Program-made: the position numbers and the translations under genes
Origin: Bacteroidota bacterium
Lineage (GTDB): Bacteria > Bacteroidota > Bacteroidia > Chitinophagales > Chitinophagaceae
Direction of reading: 5' to 3'
DNA length: 64,000 nt
Assembly: GCA_016711825.1 (NCBI GenBank)
Contig: JADJSG010000006.1
Span: forward strand, 372,001-436,000
Notes under the pieces: model-generated
The model's database searches: none
What the model was told of the DNA's origin: nothing
The model's input: the letters and a program-made list of their open reading frames with translations, nothing else
In this document: positions 27,351-38,069 of the stretch, one piece after another
Layout: every line of letters begins with the position of its first letter
How positions within the stretch are numbered: the stretch's first letter is position 1

Positions 27351-27410
27351 TTCATAGATGGGCATAATCTTTTGATGTAGTTACATTAACATGTTGATCG
27401 ACTAATAAGA

Positions 27411-27923
27411 TTAATTCTCCTCTTCCTCCGTTTCATTAGTTACCAAAACTTCCTCCTCTAAGTCATCCAATACAATGGCACCTTTAGCTTCTATGCCGTA
27501 AAGTTTGTTGACCATTTCATCTATATTATTGAAAGTATTAGTTCAAATTCTTCTTTCTTCAATTTCATCACAGATAATCTTGGCTGCCTTATCAATCCGA
27601 TACTTTCCAATTCCTTAGTTCCCTTTTATTTTTTCTAACGAAATAGGAGTTTTGAAGCTTTCAACTGGCTCAAAAGTAACTGAAAGCCAACGGGTATCAT
27701 CCGTAGTCTTGTCTTGATGTGCTTCTTCTACCACTTTCATTTTACCCATAATGCAGTTACCTTCCTGACTGTGATAAAATAACAATTCATCTCCCATTTT
27801 CATTGCCTTTAAATTATTTCGCGCCTGTGCATTGCGTACCGAATAAATTTCAAATTTACCGTTACGCAATACATCTTGCCAACTGTATCTAAAGGGTGCA
27901 AATTTTACCAGCCAGTAATTCAT
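27411..27923 (-). pseudogene. EVE-domain protein, frameshifted
   Basis: The frame from the ATG at 27923 gives 102 residues of an EVE domain: MNYWLVKFAPFRYSWQDVL, then SVRNAQARNNLKAMKMGDELLFYHSQ. It stops at EKIKGN. The rest of the domain continues in another frame (KELESIGLIRQPRLSVMKL, KKEEFELIL), then shifts again to an acidic tail (DEMVNKLYGIEAKGAIVLDD) ending at 27411. EVE domains bind modified bases and often accompany restriction-modification genes, which fits its place 6 bases after the methylase gene. The frameshifts are probably sequencing errors. Confidence 0.7.
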
Positions 27924-27929
27924 ACACTG

Positions 27930-30900
27930 TTATTTTAACCCATACAACTCCAAATAATCATCACTTTTGCCCAATGCTCTTAGATTAGCTTTTTGTGCAG
28001 CCGATAGTTTGGCATACCGCCTTGCATACCAATTTTCTACTTCTTGCACATCTTCGGCAATTAAGCCCATACGCCTCGTACACCAGTTTGTCAATCTCTA
28101 TTTGCTCGTGGCTGGCGTAGTCGTAACGGGGATTTGATTTTTGTTTTTGGATAATCGATCTAGTAAGTTTTAGAATAGAGCTTGATTTTGTCAAATTCAA
28201 ATTACCTAATAAAGGAATTTCCTTCATGTCATCAATTTGAATATCTACTGTACGTAAATATAATTTCTACTAAAAATTTGACTATCCTTGAAGATAATAA
28301 ACCAAGCGATAATAAATTATCTTGAGCTATTTCTATAAAAGAGCCTTTAACATCATATACAGAACAAGAATTTATTCTGAACGTTGGAGAATAAACTCCT
28401 GTTCTAGAATAAGTTAATCCTTGTACAAAATAAAATTGACTATTCCTTTTGACAGATGCAAGTGTATGCTCATAATGTTTCTGAATTGTTTTGTCTTCAT
28501 TATATAATCTTATTCTATCGGCAATCGTCATATTTTGCATTCTTTTTACGGAATCTGAACTCCAATCAATATAATAATTTGTTGGGACAAAATAATTTGG
28601 CATCAAACCATCATCTGAATCGCTCTCGCCGCCTTTATCATAGGGCACAATATATCTTCCTTCAAAGTATCTATTTGATTTTGATTTTTTAATCTCAAAA
28701 CCATTTTCGACTATATCATTTCTCAATTTTGCATCATTTGCTATTCTAACTAAATCATCGCCTCTCAATAAAATTCATTAAAGTCATTTATATTTTTATA
28801 ATTACCTCTAGACTCAGGGTTTTGAAATAAATAGTAGTCGTTATCTCCTGTGGTTAAACCGTCTCTTACTTCACCGATAACCCCCAATTTCACGACTTCT
28901 ATATCTTTCCCATTCATCTTTATTTTACGGACATTCACCTGCTTGCCACCTATTTCTTTCAGTTCTTTTTTTAGGTCCTTGCTACTGTCGTTCATTAATG
29001 AAAATAGTTTTGGACTTGCTAAAAAAACGGCAGGTTGCTGTTTGTTTTTATCAAAGCCTGCGGGTAATAATAAATGGCGTATTCTTCGTTGCTGATGTTT
29101 TGTTTTGCTTTCAACAAAGTCCACACCTTTGGTTAGCTTTAGTACCTCTACAAAATGTTCATAGTTATCATGTATGCTAATATTGGTTAGGTCTGCCATT
29201 AAACAGATATGTTTTTCGTCTAGCTCTTTTTTTGGGTGTTACGTTCTGCCACCATAATCACCGTATTTACAGTCGCCCTAAACGTATCGGGATGTACACG
29301 CAGCATTTTGTGTACATAATTTTGCATTAGGTGTTTACGAAGTTTCAGATGGCTTTTAATGGTCATAAAAGTATCGCTGACTATATAAGCCAAAACGCCT
29401 CCATTCTTTAGCGGTGTAGCCTGGTCATAACGGTTTATAAAGCGACCTATAAATGCACCATAGGGGTCTTTGCTTTCAATATCCAAAGTAGTGCACATCA
29501 TCACTTATTTTGGTGCCACCATATGGAGGGTTACCAATAATGCAATCAAAGCCACCTGTTTCACTTAGCTCGGGGTAAAAGAAATCCATATTAAAGAATG
29601 GAGCAGCCAAAGTGCCATGCGTAAACCAATCTTTGAGCATTACTTTATTCTGTCCGGCAATGCGTTTGCCTGTCACCTGAAAAGAAAAAGAAGGGAAAGC
29701 AACATCCATCACTTCTATAATTTGATCGGCAATTTCTTGTCTTTCATTTTGTGAAATATCTGGTTGATAATAACGGGTTCTTGCGTCAATTAATTTATCA
29801 ATTGCAGCCCTACTATGCATATCTATTTTCACATCCTTTAAGCTATCAGCACAAATAATTTTTGTTTCAATGTTCGGCATGGGCGTAATCCTTTTGCCGT
29901 TTTTTGGTCAATCAAAAGGGAAATAAAAAACGCAACTTGGTAATTTGCACAGCTAAAGGCTGAATGTCTATACCGTAAATACTATCACGGATAATTCCTA
30001 ATTTTCGTCCATAATCATCCAGATGCGAAGTGAGTACTTTTTTAAATTCAGTACGCTGGGCTTTATCTACATTCTTTAGTTTTAATTCAACCCATTTTTC
30101 GTTCTTATCATCAACTAACTTTAGTAAATCTACCATTCGGTGTAGCATTCCCATAGGAAAAGCGCCAGAACCACAAGCAGGGTCAAGTACTTTGTATTGG
30201 TCTAAAGCATCTACTAGTGCTTGTTCAAAATCAGTATCAGTATGTATAAGAATATTATAATACACCAAATCATTTACTTTGGCTTTTACCTTTTTAATGC
30301 CTGAATAATTTGTGCTGATGAACTTGGATAAATACAAATTCAAGCTATCATTTACCATTTCAAAATTACTTTTCGGGGTGTGTAATAACTACCTGTTTGC
30401 TTACGAATACTTTTGATAGTACTTTCTTCCAAATTAGGGTCAAGTTCCGCCAGTAGATTTTCAAAAACCAAACCTAGCATTTCGGGGTCAAGTGCTATAT
30501 CTTCTTCAAAAGGTGTATTTTCATCTAAAGTAAATTTGTACGATTTCAGAATACCATTTAGCCCTTTATGTTCGACCTTTTCAATAGAAGTAAATGCTCT
30601 TGCACCTCTACCAGTCGTAACTTCTGTTTTTTCTTCAATTCCATAGAACAGAAAATTGGGAACTTTTAAAACAGTATCTTCAATACTTTCTTTTAGCATT
30701 GTCTTCGTCCAATTTGTCAAAAATACCACCATTCAAGTAAGGGATATTGGTAAGCCAATCAGTTTTAAATTCAGGATGCCAATATTTTGTCCAACCAAAA
30801 TCTTTGGTTGATTTCTTTTCCTTTTGATTGAGTGCATTAAAGAAGATATTTTGCAGAATTCCTCTGTAATATGAATTGCTTTTAAGAAATTTCTTGTCTT

Positions 30901-31758
30901 CAATATCATGCGTTAGCTTGTACTTATTTTCCTGCCAATCGGTTAATTCAAGCAGCTCGTTTTTAATAAGCCCTTTTTCTTTTACAAACCAACAAAACAT
31001 GGTTCTTGCCAATAAGCGAACCAAAAATTTTTGATGTTTTCTTTTTCGTTTATATAATCGGGCTTAAAAGGAAGTTTTATATTCTGTGAAGCATAATAAA
31101 ACCAGTCTTGTAAATCAGCATAAAACTGATTGTTCAAAGCCTGAAGTGAGAATACCGATTGCCAGTAATTATAAAGTAGAAGGAAAGAATCAATCTTATT
31201 GGGGTCAATAGCTAATCCTGCTAAAATTTTAAGATGTGCAGCATGTGGCTTAGTAGTTTCTACATCTTTAAGCATTGTTACTTTTCCTACTTTTTCGCCT
31301 TCACGCCATTCTTGTTTGTATTTAATGCGCTCGCTGTTGGCAAATGAAATTAAGTTACTGTATTTGAAAATGATGGTTACTGGTGTATAAGGAAAAGCTC
31401 TGTTGAAAGCCCTTGTAATTTCAGCTAAGTAGCTTCTTGTAATAGGTAGATTGTCTTTCCGTTTTGTTAGCGTTACTCCAAAAAGTAATAAGCCATCATA
31501 ATCAGCTTTCAGTTTCTTTACCTGTGCTAAATTTTTAAACGTTTCTGTGCCATCAAAAATAGCATCGTTCACCATACCCAAGGATACATCTGCAATGAGT
31601 TTGTGTGCTTCGTTGGTGGCTTTAAACCTTTCGCCTAATACATCAGCAGGCGAAGCCGGTTCGTCAGCCAAATAATCAACAGGCACTTTCAGTTCCTCAA
31701 AAAATGCTTTCAGCGCATTGATAAATGGTTCGGTATTAAAAAGCTGGATGCTATTCAT
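27930..31758 (-). pseudogene. Eco57I/PglX-like N6-adenine DNA methylase, about eight frameshifts
   Basis: Nine consecutive minus-strand frames together encode one large protein of about 1,270 residues. In order: a helical N-terminal region (31758-30982), a helical linker, the region ending in GSYYTPR (about 30380), motif I LDPACGSGAF (30158-30187), motif IV NPPYGG (near 29525), a target-recognition region, and the C-terminus DKLVYEAYGL to YLELYGLK (stop 27930). The motifs are those of gamma-class adenine methyltransferases of type IIG and BREX PglX proteins. Three of the junctions need only one base in a homopolymer (near 31025, 30698 and 30372), so the gene may be intact in the organism. It overlaps the DUF1016 nuclease gene by 8 bases. 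Confidence 0.82.
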
Positions 31759-32740
31759 GGTTTAATTCAAAGTTTAAGCGATCTTGTTCTATGAGTTCTT
31801 TTAGTTCTTCTTCTTTTGGCAAATACAACAAATATTTACTGGCAAATAGGTTATTTTTATCGTTTAGCACTGAGTATTTTACAATGGTTTCGTCCTTTTC
31901 GGTGCAGAGCAATATACCAATGGTTGGATTATCGTCTTCATTTCTCTTCAGGTCGTCATACATACGCACATACATATCTATTTGTCCAATATCCTGATGA
32001 GCTAAATTGCCAGTTTTTAAGTCAATGATCACAAAGCATTTGAGCAGGTAATTGTAAAAAACAAGATCTATGTAAAAGTCTGAAGTGTCTGTAACAATAT
32101 GTTGTTGTCGGGCAACAAAGGCAAATCCTTTGCCAAACTCGAGCAAGAATTTTTGAATATGGTTTATGATAGCCGTTTCTATGTCAAACTCAGAATTCTT
32201 TATTTCGGGGGATAAGCCAAGAAACTCAAAAATATAGGGGTCCTTGACTAGGTTGTTTATTGATAATGGCTCCTGGTTGCCGTTGGCGGTTTTATGTTCT
32301 AAAACTCTTTCAAAGGCCAAACTATTTATTTGTCGTTGCAATTGACGGCTGTTCCAGTTAGCTTGTATACTCTCATTAAGGTAATAATTTCTTTTGGTTT
32401 CTGTATCCAATCTACTCAGCAGTCTGTAATGTGTCCAACTCAATTCGGTACGCAATGCGTTCCAAATTGGGAAAGCCTTGTAAAAGGCCCTCATATTATT
32501 TAGATTTCTTTCATCAAAACCTTTACCAAATTCTACTGAAAGCTGGTAAGCAAGGGTTTTTAAGGTGGCTTTACCGTATGTTGCTTTGTCATTTCCATTT
32601 TGTTCATTTTCTATTATTATTTTTCCAATGCTCCAGTAGGTTTCAAGTAAGGTGGCATTGACCATCCTGTAAACCTTTTGTCTCGATTGCAAAATGATTT
32701 CTTTAATAGAATAAAATAAATGGTTGCTTTGTATTTCCAT
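31751..32740 (-). CDS. PD-(D/E)XK nuclease family protein (DUF1016/YhcG)
   Basis: A protein of about 330 residues. The N-terminal half (residues 1-170) is the helical DUF1016 N domain (ETYWSIGKIIIENEQNG, FGKGFDERNLNNMRAFY, ELSWTHYRLLSRL). The C-terminal half carries a PD-(D/E)XK-type core: DFYIDLVFYNYLLKCFVIIDLKTG, of which the metal-binding Asp and the DLK are the key residues, then QIDMYVRMYDD. The frame also has a TTG start at 32752, but the ATG at 32740 lies one base after the helicase stop and is preferred. It is translationally coupled to the helicase and overlaps the methylase, so it belongs to the same restriction-like operon. Confidence 0.88.
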   Translation of the reverse strand: MEIQSNHLFYSIKEIILQSRQKVYRMVNATLLETYWSIGKIIIENEQNGNDKATYGKATLKTLAYQLSVEFGKGFDERNLNNMRAFYKAFPIWNALRTELSWTHYRLLSRLDTETKRNYYLNESIQANWNSRQLQRQINSLAFERVLEHKTANGNQEPLSINNLVKDPYIFEFLGLSPEIKNSEFDIETAIINHIQKFLLEFGKGFAFVARQQHIVTDTSDFYIDLVFYNYLLKCFVIIDLKTGNLAHQDIGQIDMYVRMYDDLKRNEDDNPTIGILLCTEKDETIVKYSVLNDKNNLFASKYLLYLPKEEELKELIEQDRLNFELNHE

Positions 32741-32741
32741 A

Positions 32742-35700
32742 TCAACTAACAATAAACCAAGTGATTAAATCAAAATTATCTTTACTAAATTTTTGCGAAG
32801 CTGGGCCTTCATCTTTAAGTTTTTGAATGGTAGTTTTACTTCCTGTTTTTAGTTTATTCAATACATCTAGCGAGGCCTTACCCATTTTCTGTTTTACGGT
32901 TCCATCCTCTTGTACTTCATCTTCACTTGCCTGACTTTTGAGCCAAGTTGTCAATGCAGAGGATAAGTGTTCAATAGATTTCAATTCGCCTTGGTCAATG
33001 GCTTTTGGCACAAAACGAATTTCTTCTTTGTGTTTTGATAATGCGTCAAGTACTTCTTTTTGGTTTAAGAAAATCGATTTTCCTGAATGGTCAATATAGA
33101 TAAGTTCGTAGCCTTTGTACTCAAAATTGTTTGATTTAGCGGGTTTGCAGGGGTAACCCATTAAAGCAATTATACCGTCTTGGGGACAAACTTCCTGAAT
33201 GGCGTTGAATCCTGTGTAAATGCCATTTGGAAGCGATTTGTAAAACTGTTCGTTCCTTCTCAGCTCTTCTAATAATTCCTGACGGAAAGTTTCCAACGAA
33301 AAATCGTCAAAACCTAATGATTTTTCGGTGTCAATTTCATCCCATGAGGATTGCATCTGTTCCATCATTCTATCTTTTTGTTTCTGCTCCAAATTCGCAT
33401 CATCTGCCATTTCTCTGAACGTGTCGGAGAAATCTAAATGAACCTCTGAGCCTGCAAGCTTCATTGCGACCATTCGTTGTTCGATTCTTCCTTGCAAATT
33501 TAAATAAGAATTAATATTGGTAGAAGGCCAAAAATTAATGCCAAATATTTTTGTGTTTGGCGACCCCAAACGGTCTATACGCCCCATACGCTGAATTACA
33601 CGAACGGGATTCCAATGAATATCGTAATTGATAACCAAATCACAATCCTGTAAATTTTGTCCTTCGCTCAACGCATCGGTTGCAATCAGAATATCAATAG
33701 GGTTCTGGATTTTTTCGTAAGTCCGTTCGTCGTTCTCTGCAATCCAATGTTGCCACTCGTCAAATTGTTTATTCAATGCAAGTTCTGAATTGGAGGGTTC
33801 AAAGGCCCATTCTTTTTCTCTGAATAATTTTGTAAAAGGAGCAAAGCGTTCTAAAATTGGTTCGTATTTTTTGGTTTCATTCACTTCGTTCCAAACTTTG
33901 GAGGTGTCACCACTTACGGCAGCCACATTATCAAAACCCCTGGCCGTTAATTGCTCAAACAAATAAAAAGCCGTGTCTTTATAAACTGTAAAAATTAAAA
34001 CTTTAGCATTTCCTTCATTTTCACCTGCTTGTCTTTTCTTCACAATTCGGTTTATCAGCGTTTCCAGTTTATCGTCTTCGCTTTGGTGGTTTTTCGGCTT
34101 TTTTATTTCTTTAGAAATTTTAATTTCAAACTGAGTCAGGTTTGAAACTAATAATTGTAACGCTTCAATATCTGCTTTCAAATGTTTTTTGAATTTTTCA
34201 ATATTGCCTGAACGGTCAATGTCAATCAACCGAGTTTTACGTTTCTTCCCTAAGGTAAAATCTTCTATTTGGGTCAAAATATCATCGTCCTCAAAAAGTA
34301 TGAGTTGATCTTCTGTCCAACCTGTTTCTTTTTTGGTTTCCTGATATTGTTTTATTCTGTCAAGTGCGTTTTGATGATGAGCCAATATTTTTTCAGTGGT
34401 TGATTGAAAAGAGAACCAAGAAGATTCTAATCGTTTCACCAACAAGATATACATCATTTTTACTAAGAAATGGTCTCGTTGTTTTTCATCGTGTAATATA
34501 TCGGTATTATCAAACTCGTCAATGTAATACGAAGGTTGGTAGCCTGATAGCATTGGCGGAAAGTGATCGAAAAGTTCTTCAAAGTTTTCAAAATTTCCAA
34601 TTTGCTTTGGCGTCACGAAAATATTTTCTGGTTTGGTTTTTATTGGAAATTCTAATCCGTCTTGATGTCCTTCAATCATTTTCCGAGTTCGGGCAACCGT
34701 TAATGAATCGGTTAGTTTAAAAAAGTTTGGTGGAAGTTTTTTAATGAACTCACCAATTCTTGGTTCAGAATCTTGTGTCCATTCATTGAAAGCTTTTTGC
34801 GCGGCTCTGAAAGTGTAATCAATGTTTTTTATATCCAATGATTCTTCAAAGCCATTTGCTTTACCGCCAACAATCAGTTTGAATTGGTTCCGAATATCCA
34901 TCAACGAATTATTAATTGGCGTTGCGGAAAGCATCAACACTTTAACATCATCATTTTTTGAAAGGATTTGATCTACTAAAAATTTGTAGCGGCTTGATTT
35001 ATCGTTTCTAAGGTTGTGGCTTTCATCAATCACAAAGAGTTTTGGCTTTTCATTGATAAAAAAAGTATCAGCCCTTTGGTTTTGATATTCCGACTTGTTC
35101 ATTAATTCTTCCGTTAAATCTGTATGGAAACGTATTGAATATTCAAACGTGTCCTTTTCAAACTTTGAGTTTTGATTTTTCTGGTAAATCCTCCAGTTGT
35201 ATTGCAATTTTTTTGGGCAAATCAAAATGACTTCACGACCTTGCAACTGATAGAATTTCATCACAGCTAAAGCAGTCCAAGTTTTTCCCAAACCCACTGC
35301 ATCGGCTAAAATTGCTCCCTCATATTTTTGAAGCATTTTTATCAAACTTAAAACACCTTTCTGTTGAAACTCATATAAAGAATTGTAAATAACTGTATTT
35401 TCAAGTCTTCCAATTTGACGATTGAATTCTGGATTGTCTTTTTCAAATAGAAGTTCATCGCCAAAAAGTTCAAACAATACTTTATAGTAAAGTTGCTTAG
35501 GAGAATACTCTGTGAAAATCTTTTTGATTTCGTCAATCAAGTACTGTTTAAATGGAATGCGATTCACACTTCCATTACCGTCAACAACGGTTTTGTAATC
35601 ATGAGCTTGCGGTCTTGCCCATAAGCTTTCAAACCATTTTATTAGCTCATTGTATTGTGGGTCGGAACCAAAACTGCCAATATTCAATTCAACATTGTTT

Positions 35701-36137
35701 GTTGTTTTTAAACCAACACCCGCTTCTGTCAAGTTTGAACTGCCTGAAATATAGTAGTCCTTTTGTGGATCTATGTCATTGTGCTTATATAAATATGCTT
35801 TAGCATGGCAAAAATTGGGTTCAAGTGTTTTTGCCGCAACTTTATCCATTTCTAAAAATGCCACTGCTTCTTTGGCCACCGCACTTAGTTTTAAAGATGC
35901 GTCAATATTGATATCTTCATTTAAAAGGTCAAGTACTCTGTCTTTGTCAAAGTCAAAGCTTACGATGTCGCCAAGTATAAATTTGTATTCGTCAATTTTG
36001 TCCTTAGTTGCTTTTGATAGATATGCCAAAGCCCCAACTGTAAAATAGCCAGTCACGATAGATAAATTACCTGTCTGTGTATATTTTGCTATCCATTCGT
36101 GGACTTTAAGATTTTCGTTTTCGTTATCTAAAATCAT
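32742..36137 (-). CDS. SNF2-type helicase with N-terminal phospholipase D-like domain
   Basis: A 1131-residue intact protein. Residues 1-190 form a PLD-like domain (HAKAYLYKHND and YYISGSSNLTEAGVG contain one HxK-type motif and its Asn/Gly partner). The SNF2/superfamily 2 motor follows. Motif I is ADAVGLGKTW (about residue 280), motif II is VIDESHN, motif III is LSATPINNS, and the C-terminal lobe has DALSEGQNLQ and the motif VI arginine finger region QRMGRIDRLG. It is the first gene of a tight four-gene operon: helicase, DUF1016 nuclease, adenine methylase, EVE protein. PLD-helicase plus PglX-like methylase pairs are known from DISARM- and BREX-like defence loci. The specific system name is not assigned. 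Confidence 0.9.
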   Translation of the reverse strand: MILDNENENLKVHEWIAKYTQTGNLSIVTGYFTVGALAYLSKATKDKIDEYKFILGDIVSFDFDKDRVLDLLNEDINIDASLKLSAVAKEAVAFLEMDKVAAKTLEPNFCHAKAYLYKHNDIDPQKDYYISGSSNLTEAGVGLKTTNNVELNIGSFGSDPQYNELIKWFESLWARPQAHDYKTVVDGNGSVNRIPFKQYLIDEIKKIFTEYSPKQLYYKVLFELFGDELLFEKDNPEFNRQIGRLENTVIYNSLYEFQQKGVLSLIKMLQKYEGAILADAVGLGKTWTALAVMKFYQLQGREVILICPKKLQYNWRIYQKNQNSKFEKDTFEYSIRFHTDLTEELMNKSEYQNQRADTFFINEKPKLFVIDESHNLRNDKSSRYKFLVDQILSKNDDVKVLMLSATPINNSLMDIRNQFKLIVGGKANGFEESLDIKNIDYTFRAAQKAFNEWTQDSEPRIGEFIKKLPPNFFKLTDSLTVARTRKMIEGHQDGLEFPIKTKPENIFVTPKQIGNFENFEELFDHFPPMLSGYQPSYYIDEFDNTDILHDEKQRDHFLVKMMYILLVKRLESSWFSFQSTTEKILAHHQNALDRIKQYQETKKETGWTEDQLILFEDDDILTQIEDFTLGKKRKTRLIDIDRSGNIEKFKKHLKADIEALQLLVSNLTQFEIKISKEIKKPKNHQSEDDKLETLINRIVKKRQAGENEGNAKVLIFTVYKDTAFYLFEQLTARGFDNVAAVSGDTSKVWNEVNETKKYEPILERFAPFTKLFREKEWAFEPSNSELALNKQFDEWQHWIAENDERTYEKIQNPIDILIATDALSEGQNLQDCDLVINYDIHWNPVRVIQRMGRIDRLGSPNTKIFGINFWPSTNINSYLNLQGRIEQRMVAMKLAGSEVHLDFSDTFREMADDANLEQKQKDRMMEQMQSSWDEIDTEKSLGFDDFSLETFRQELLEELRRNEQFYKSLPNGIYTGFNAIQEVCPQDGIIALMGYPCKPAKSNNFEYKGYELIYIDHSGKSIFLNQKEVLDALSKHKEEIRFVPKAIDQGELKSIEHLSSALTTWLKSQASEDEVQEDGTVKQKMGKASLDVLNKLKTGSKTTIQKLKDEGPASQKFSKDNFDLITWFIVS

Positions 36138-36222
36138 TCTGCTAATATATTAAAATATTTTTTCTAGATTAGGTCAAATCTTTAAATTGCACCTTAAATA
36201 ATATAAAATTATAAATACTGTA

Positions 36223-36996
36223 ATGTTGACCGATTTAATTTATTCGAGAATAAAGCAAAAACCACAGGCAAAATATATTGTAGATAAAAGTACGCCAATT
36301 CCATTTTTTGGCTATGTTCATTCTGCAAGAATTGCTACCTTAAGTTTAAACCCTAGCAAAAATGAATTTCTTGCTAAAAATGGAAGTTTGCTCCCGCATT
36401 ATAACAAGCGTCTGGAGGATTTGGAATCATTAAATGTTAATTCTTTTGAGGAATTTACTGACACGCATGTTGATCGAATTTATCAAAGTTGTCTGGGCTA
36501 TTTTTCTAAGCCAGGTGCGAATCCGTATAATATATGGTTTTCGAGAATGGAATCACTGATCAAAGCCAGTTTGAATATGAGCTACTATGATGGTTCTTGC
36601 TGCCACTTGGATATTGTTCAATGGGCTACTAATCCTGTTTGGCGCGGATTACCTAATGAAAGTATTCAAGAAATGTTGGAAGCGGATTTGCCTTTTTTAA
36701 AGAAGTTGATTTCTAATTCGCAAATTGAGTTGATTTTGATAAATGGTAAAACAACGCTGAATGAGTTTAAAAAGTTGTTTGGCGATAACATAGTTTCTAG
36801 TGAAGATTTCGTTTTAAGCAATAACGAAAATCCTGCAAACAGACTGAAGATGCAGCATGGAAAGTTAATTATCGACAGGAAAGAAGTTTTCTATGTTGGT
36901 TGGAATCTATACCGCCAACAAGCCATTAAACAAATACACGTTGACTGCCTAATTAACGCAATTAAGGCCCATTCTACAAAGTTGGGGTTGGTATAA
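36223..36996 (+). CDS. Hypothetical protein, uracil-DNA glycosylase superfamily-like start
   Basis: A 257-residue soluble protein, divergent from the helicase operon with only 85 bases between. The stretch ATLSLNPSKNEF (about residues 35-46) resembles the first active-site loop of UDG-fold proteins, where a Gly/Asn-Pro-Ser precedes a short helix; HLDIVQWATNPVW and ELILINGKTT fit the following core strands. No confirmed catalytic His motif is seen near the C-terminus. Family assignment is tentative. Its location suggests it belongs to the defence-like cargo. Confidence 0.5.
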   Translation: MLTDLIYSRIKQKPQAKYIVDKSTPIPFFGYVHSARIATLSLNPSKNEFLAKNGSLLPHYNKRLEDLESLNVNSFEEFTDTHVDRIYQSCLGYFSKPGANPYNIWFSRMESLIKASLNMSYYDGSCCHLDIVQWATNPVWRGLPNESIQEMLEADLPFLKKLISNSQIELILINGKTTLNEFKKLFGDNIVSSEDFVLSNNENPANRLKMQHGKLIIDRKEVFYVGWNLYRQQAIKQIHVDCLINAIKAHSTKLGLV

Positions 36997-37066
36997 AGTA
37001 AATAATTTTCGGCAAAATTTGATTCTTTCCCTGAACATTGTATATTGCTAATTGATTCTAAATATT

Positions 37067-37645
37067 ATGACAATGGAACCAGATGACAATATTGAAATTG
37101 AAATGATCAGGGATAATGTGCACCAATGCTATATTGGCATTGGATCTTATAGTGGTCACCATGAAGGAATACTTTTAAATTGGCCTCGTGGTGATCATCC
37201 TGGAGTGGCTGACTGGCAGAAAACTTTATTGGCAAGTGATTTGATCAACAAATTGCTTCTAGTTGGAAGTTTTTTGAGGGAGGACGTAAACGAATTGCTG
37301 AAGCCTGAAATGATTGTTTTTGTTGAAATGAACAAGAGTAATATTGGAGCCATTATAAACAAATATATTGATGATTTTGAAGGCGTACTTTGTGTTAATG
37401 AGCGTTTCCTTGATCTCGTTTTCGGTCCGTATGGCACAGATTATTTACCGGTGAAGGTTTTGGAGAATGTTGATGCAGATCCAAATAAGAAGTATTTTGC
37501 CGATGGGACACTTTTACATATTCTCAATAAAGAAGCAAGTTGGGAAGATATGTATGGCAATACGTTTATTGAGGCAGAACTTTATGATGAATTTTTAAGA
37601 GATATTACACTTATTGAAGAGGTGTTCAAAATGTACATTAAATAG
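37067..37645 (+). CDS. Hypothetical protein
   Basis: About 192 residues, not recognised. The frame opens with TTG at 37052, but the ATG at 37067 is the better start. The protein is acidic, without signal peptide or membrane segment. Visible stretches are IGIGSYSGHHEGILLNWP, LKPEMIVFVEMNKSN and VNERFLDLVFGPYGTDY. It follows the UDG-like gene by 70 bases on the same strand, so the two may be co-transcribed. Confidence 0.55.
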   Translation: MTMEPDDNIEIEMIRDNVHQCYIGIGSYSGHHEGILLNWPRGDHPGVADWQKTLLASDLINKLLLVGSFLREDVNELLKPEMIVFVEMNKSNIGAIINKYIDDFEGVLCVNERFLDLVFGPYGTDYLPVKVLENVDADPNKKYFADGTLLHILNKEASWEDMYGNTFIEAELYDEFLRDITLIEEVFKMYIK

Positions 37646-37664
37646 ATAAAAATGTTTTGCGCTT

Positions 37665-38057
37665 CTATACAAATGTAATTTTCTTATCAATCTCTCTGCT
37701 ATTTTCCAGCATAATAATTTCATTATCAAAAGTGATCACTATCCTGTTTTGCTGCAGTTTGTCCATCAGGTAGGCTCCAATTTCCAAGACCCCATCCCTT
37801 AATTGAATTTCGCTTGCGGGAAATCTCGGATATTGAATGAAACTCAGGTTAAAGTGCGGTTCAACATGACCTGATAAAACTATCGCCGACAAATAAACAT
37901 TCGCACTTAAATAAAGCTGTTCCCGCTTGATTTGTATTTCCTGTATTTCCCGAAGTATCTTTTTGATTTCGTTCAGTTCTATGCTTTGATCGGTGTATCC
38001 CTTCCGCATTCCAATACAGAGGCTCGCCGTGCATTTGGGGATTGATATGGTATTCAT
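37665..38057 (-). CDS. Hypothetical protein, last gene of the metK operon
   Basis: A 130-residue soluble protein, not recognised. It starts MNTISIPKCTASLCIGMRKG and contains a predicted helix (ELNEIKKILREIQEIQIKRE). It lies 12 bases after the DUF3293 gene, the last of six tightly spaced minus-strand genes (40907 to 37665) that include metK. Confidence 0.6.
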   Translation of the reverse strand: MNTISIPKCTASLCIGMRKGYTDQSIELNEIKKILREIQEIQIKREQLYLSANVYLSAIVLSGHVEPHFNLSFIQYPRFPASEIQLRDGVLEIGAYLMDKLQQNRIVITFDNEIIMLENSREIDKKITFV

Positions 38058-38069
38058 TTCGTGATATAT

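Noticed and set aside
27930..31758. True decay of the methylase into nine small genes
   Set aside because: Three of the junctions are repaired by one base in a homopolymer and the frames align in order to one protein family.
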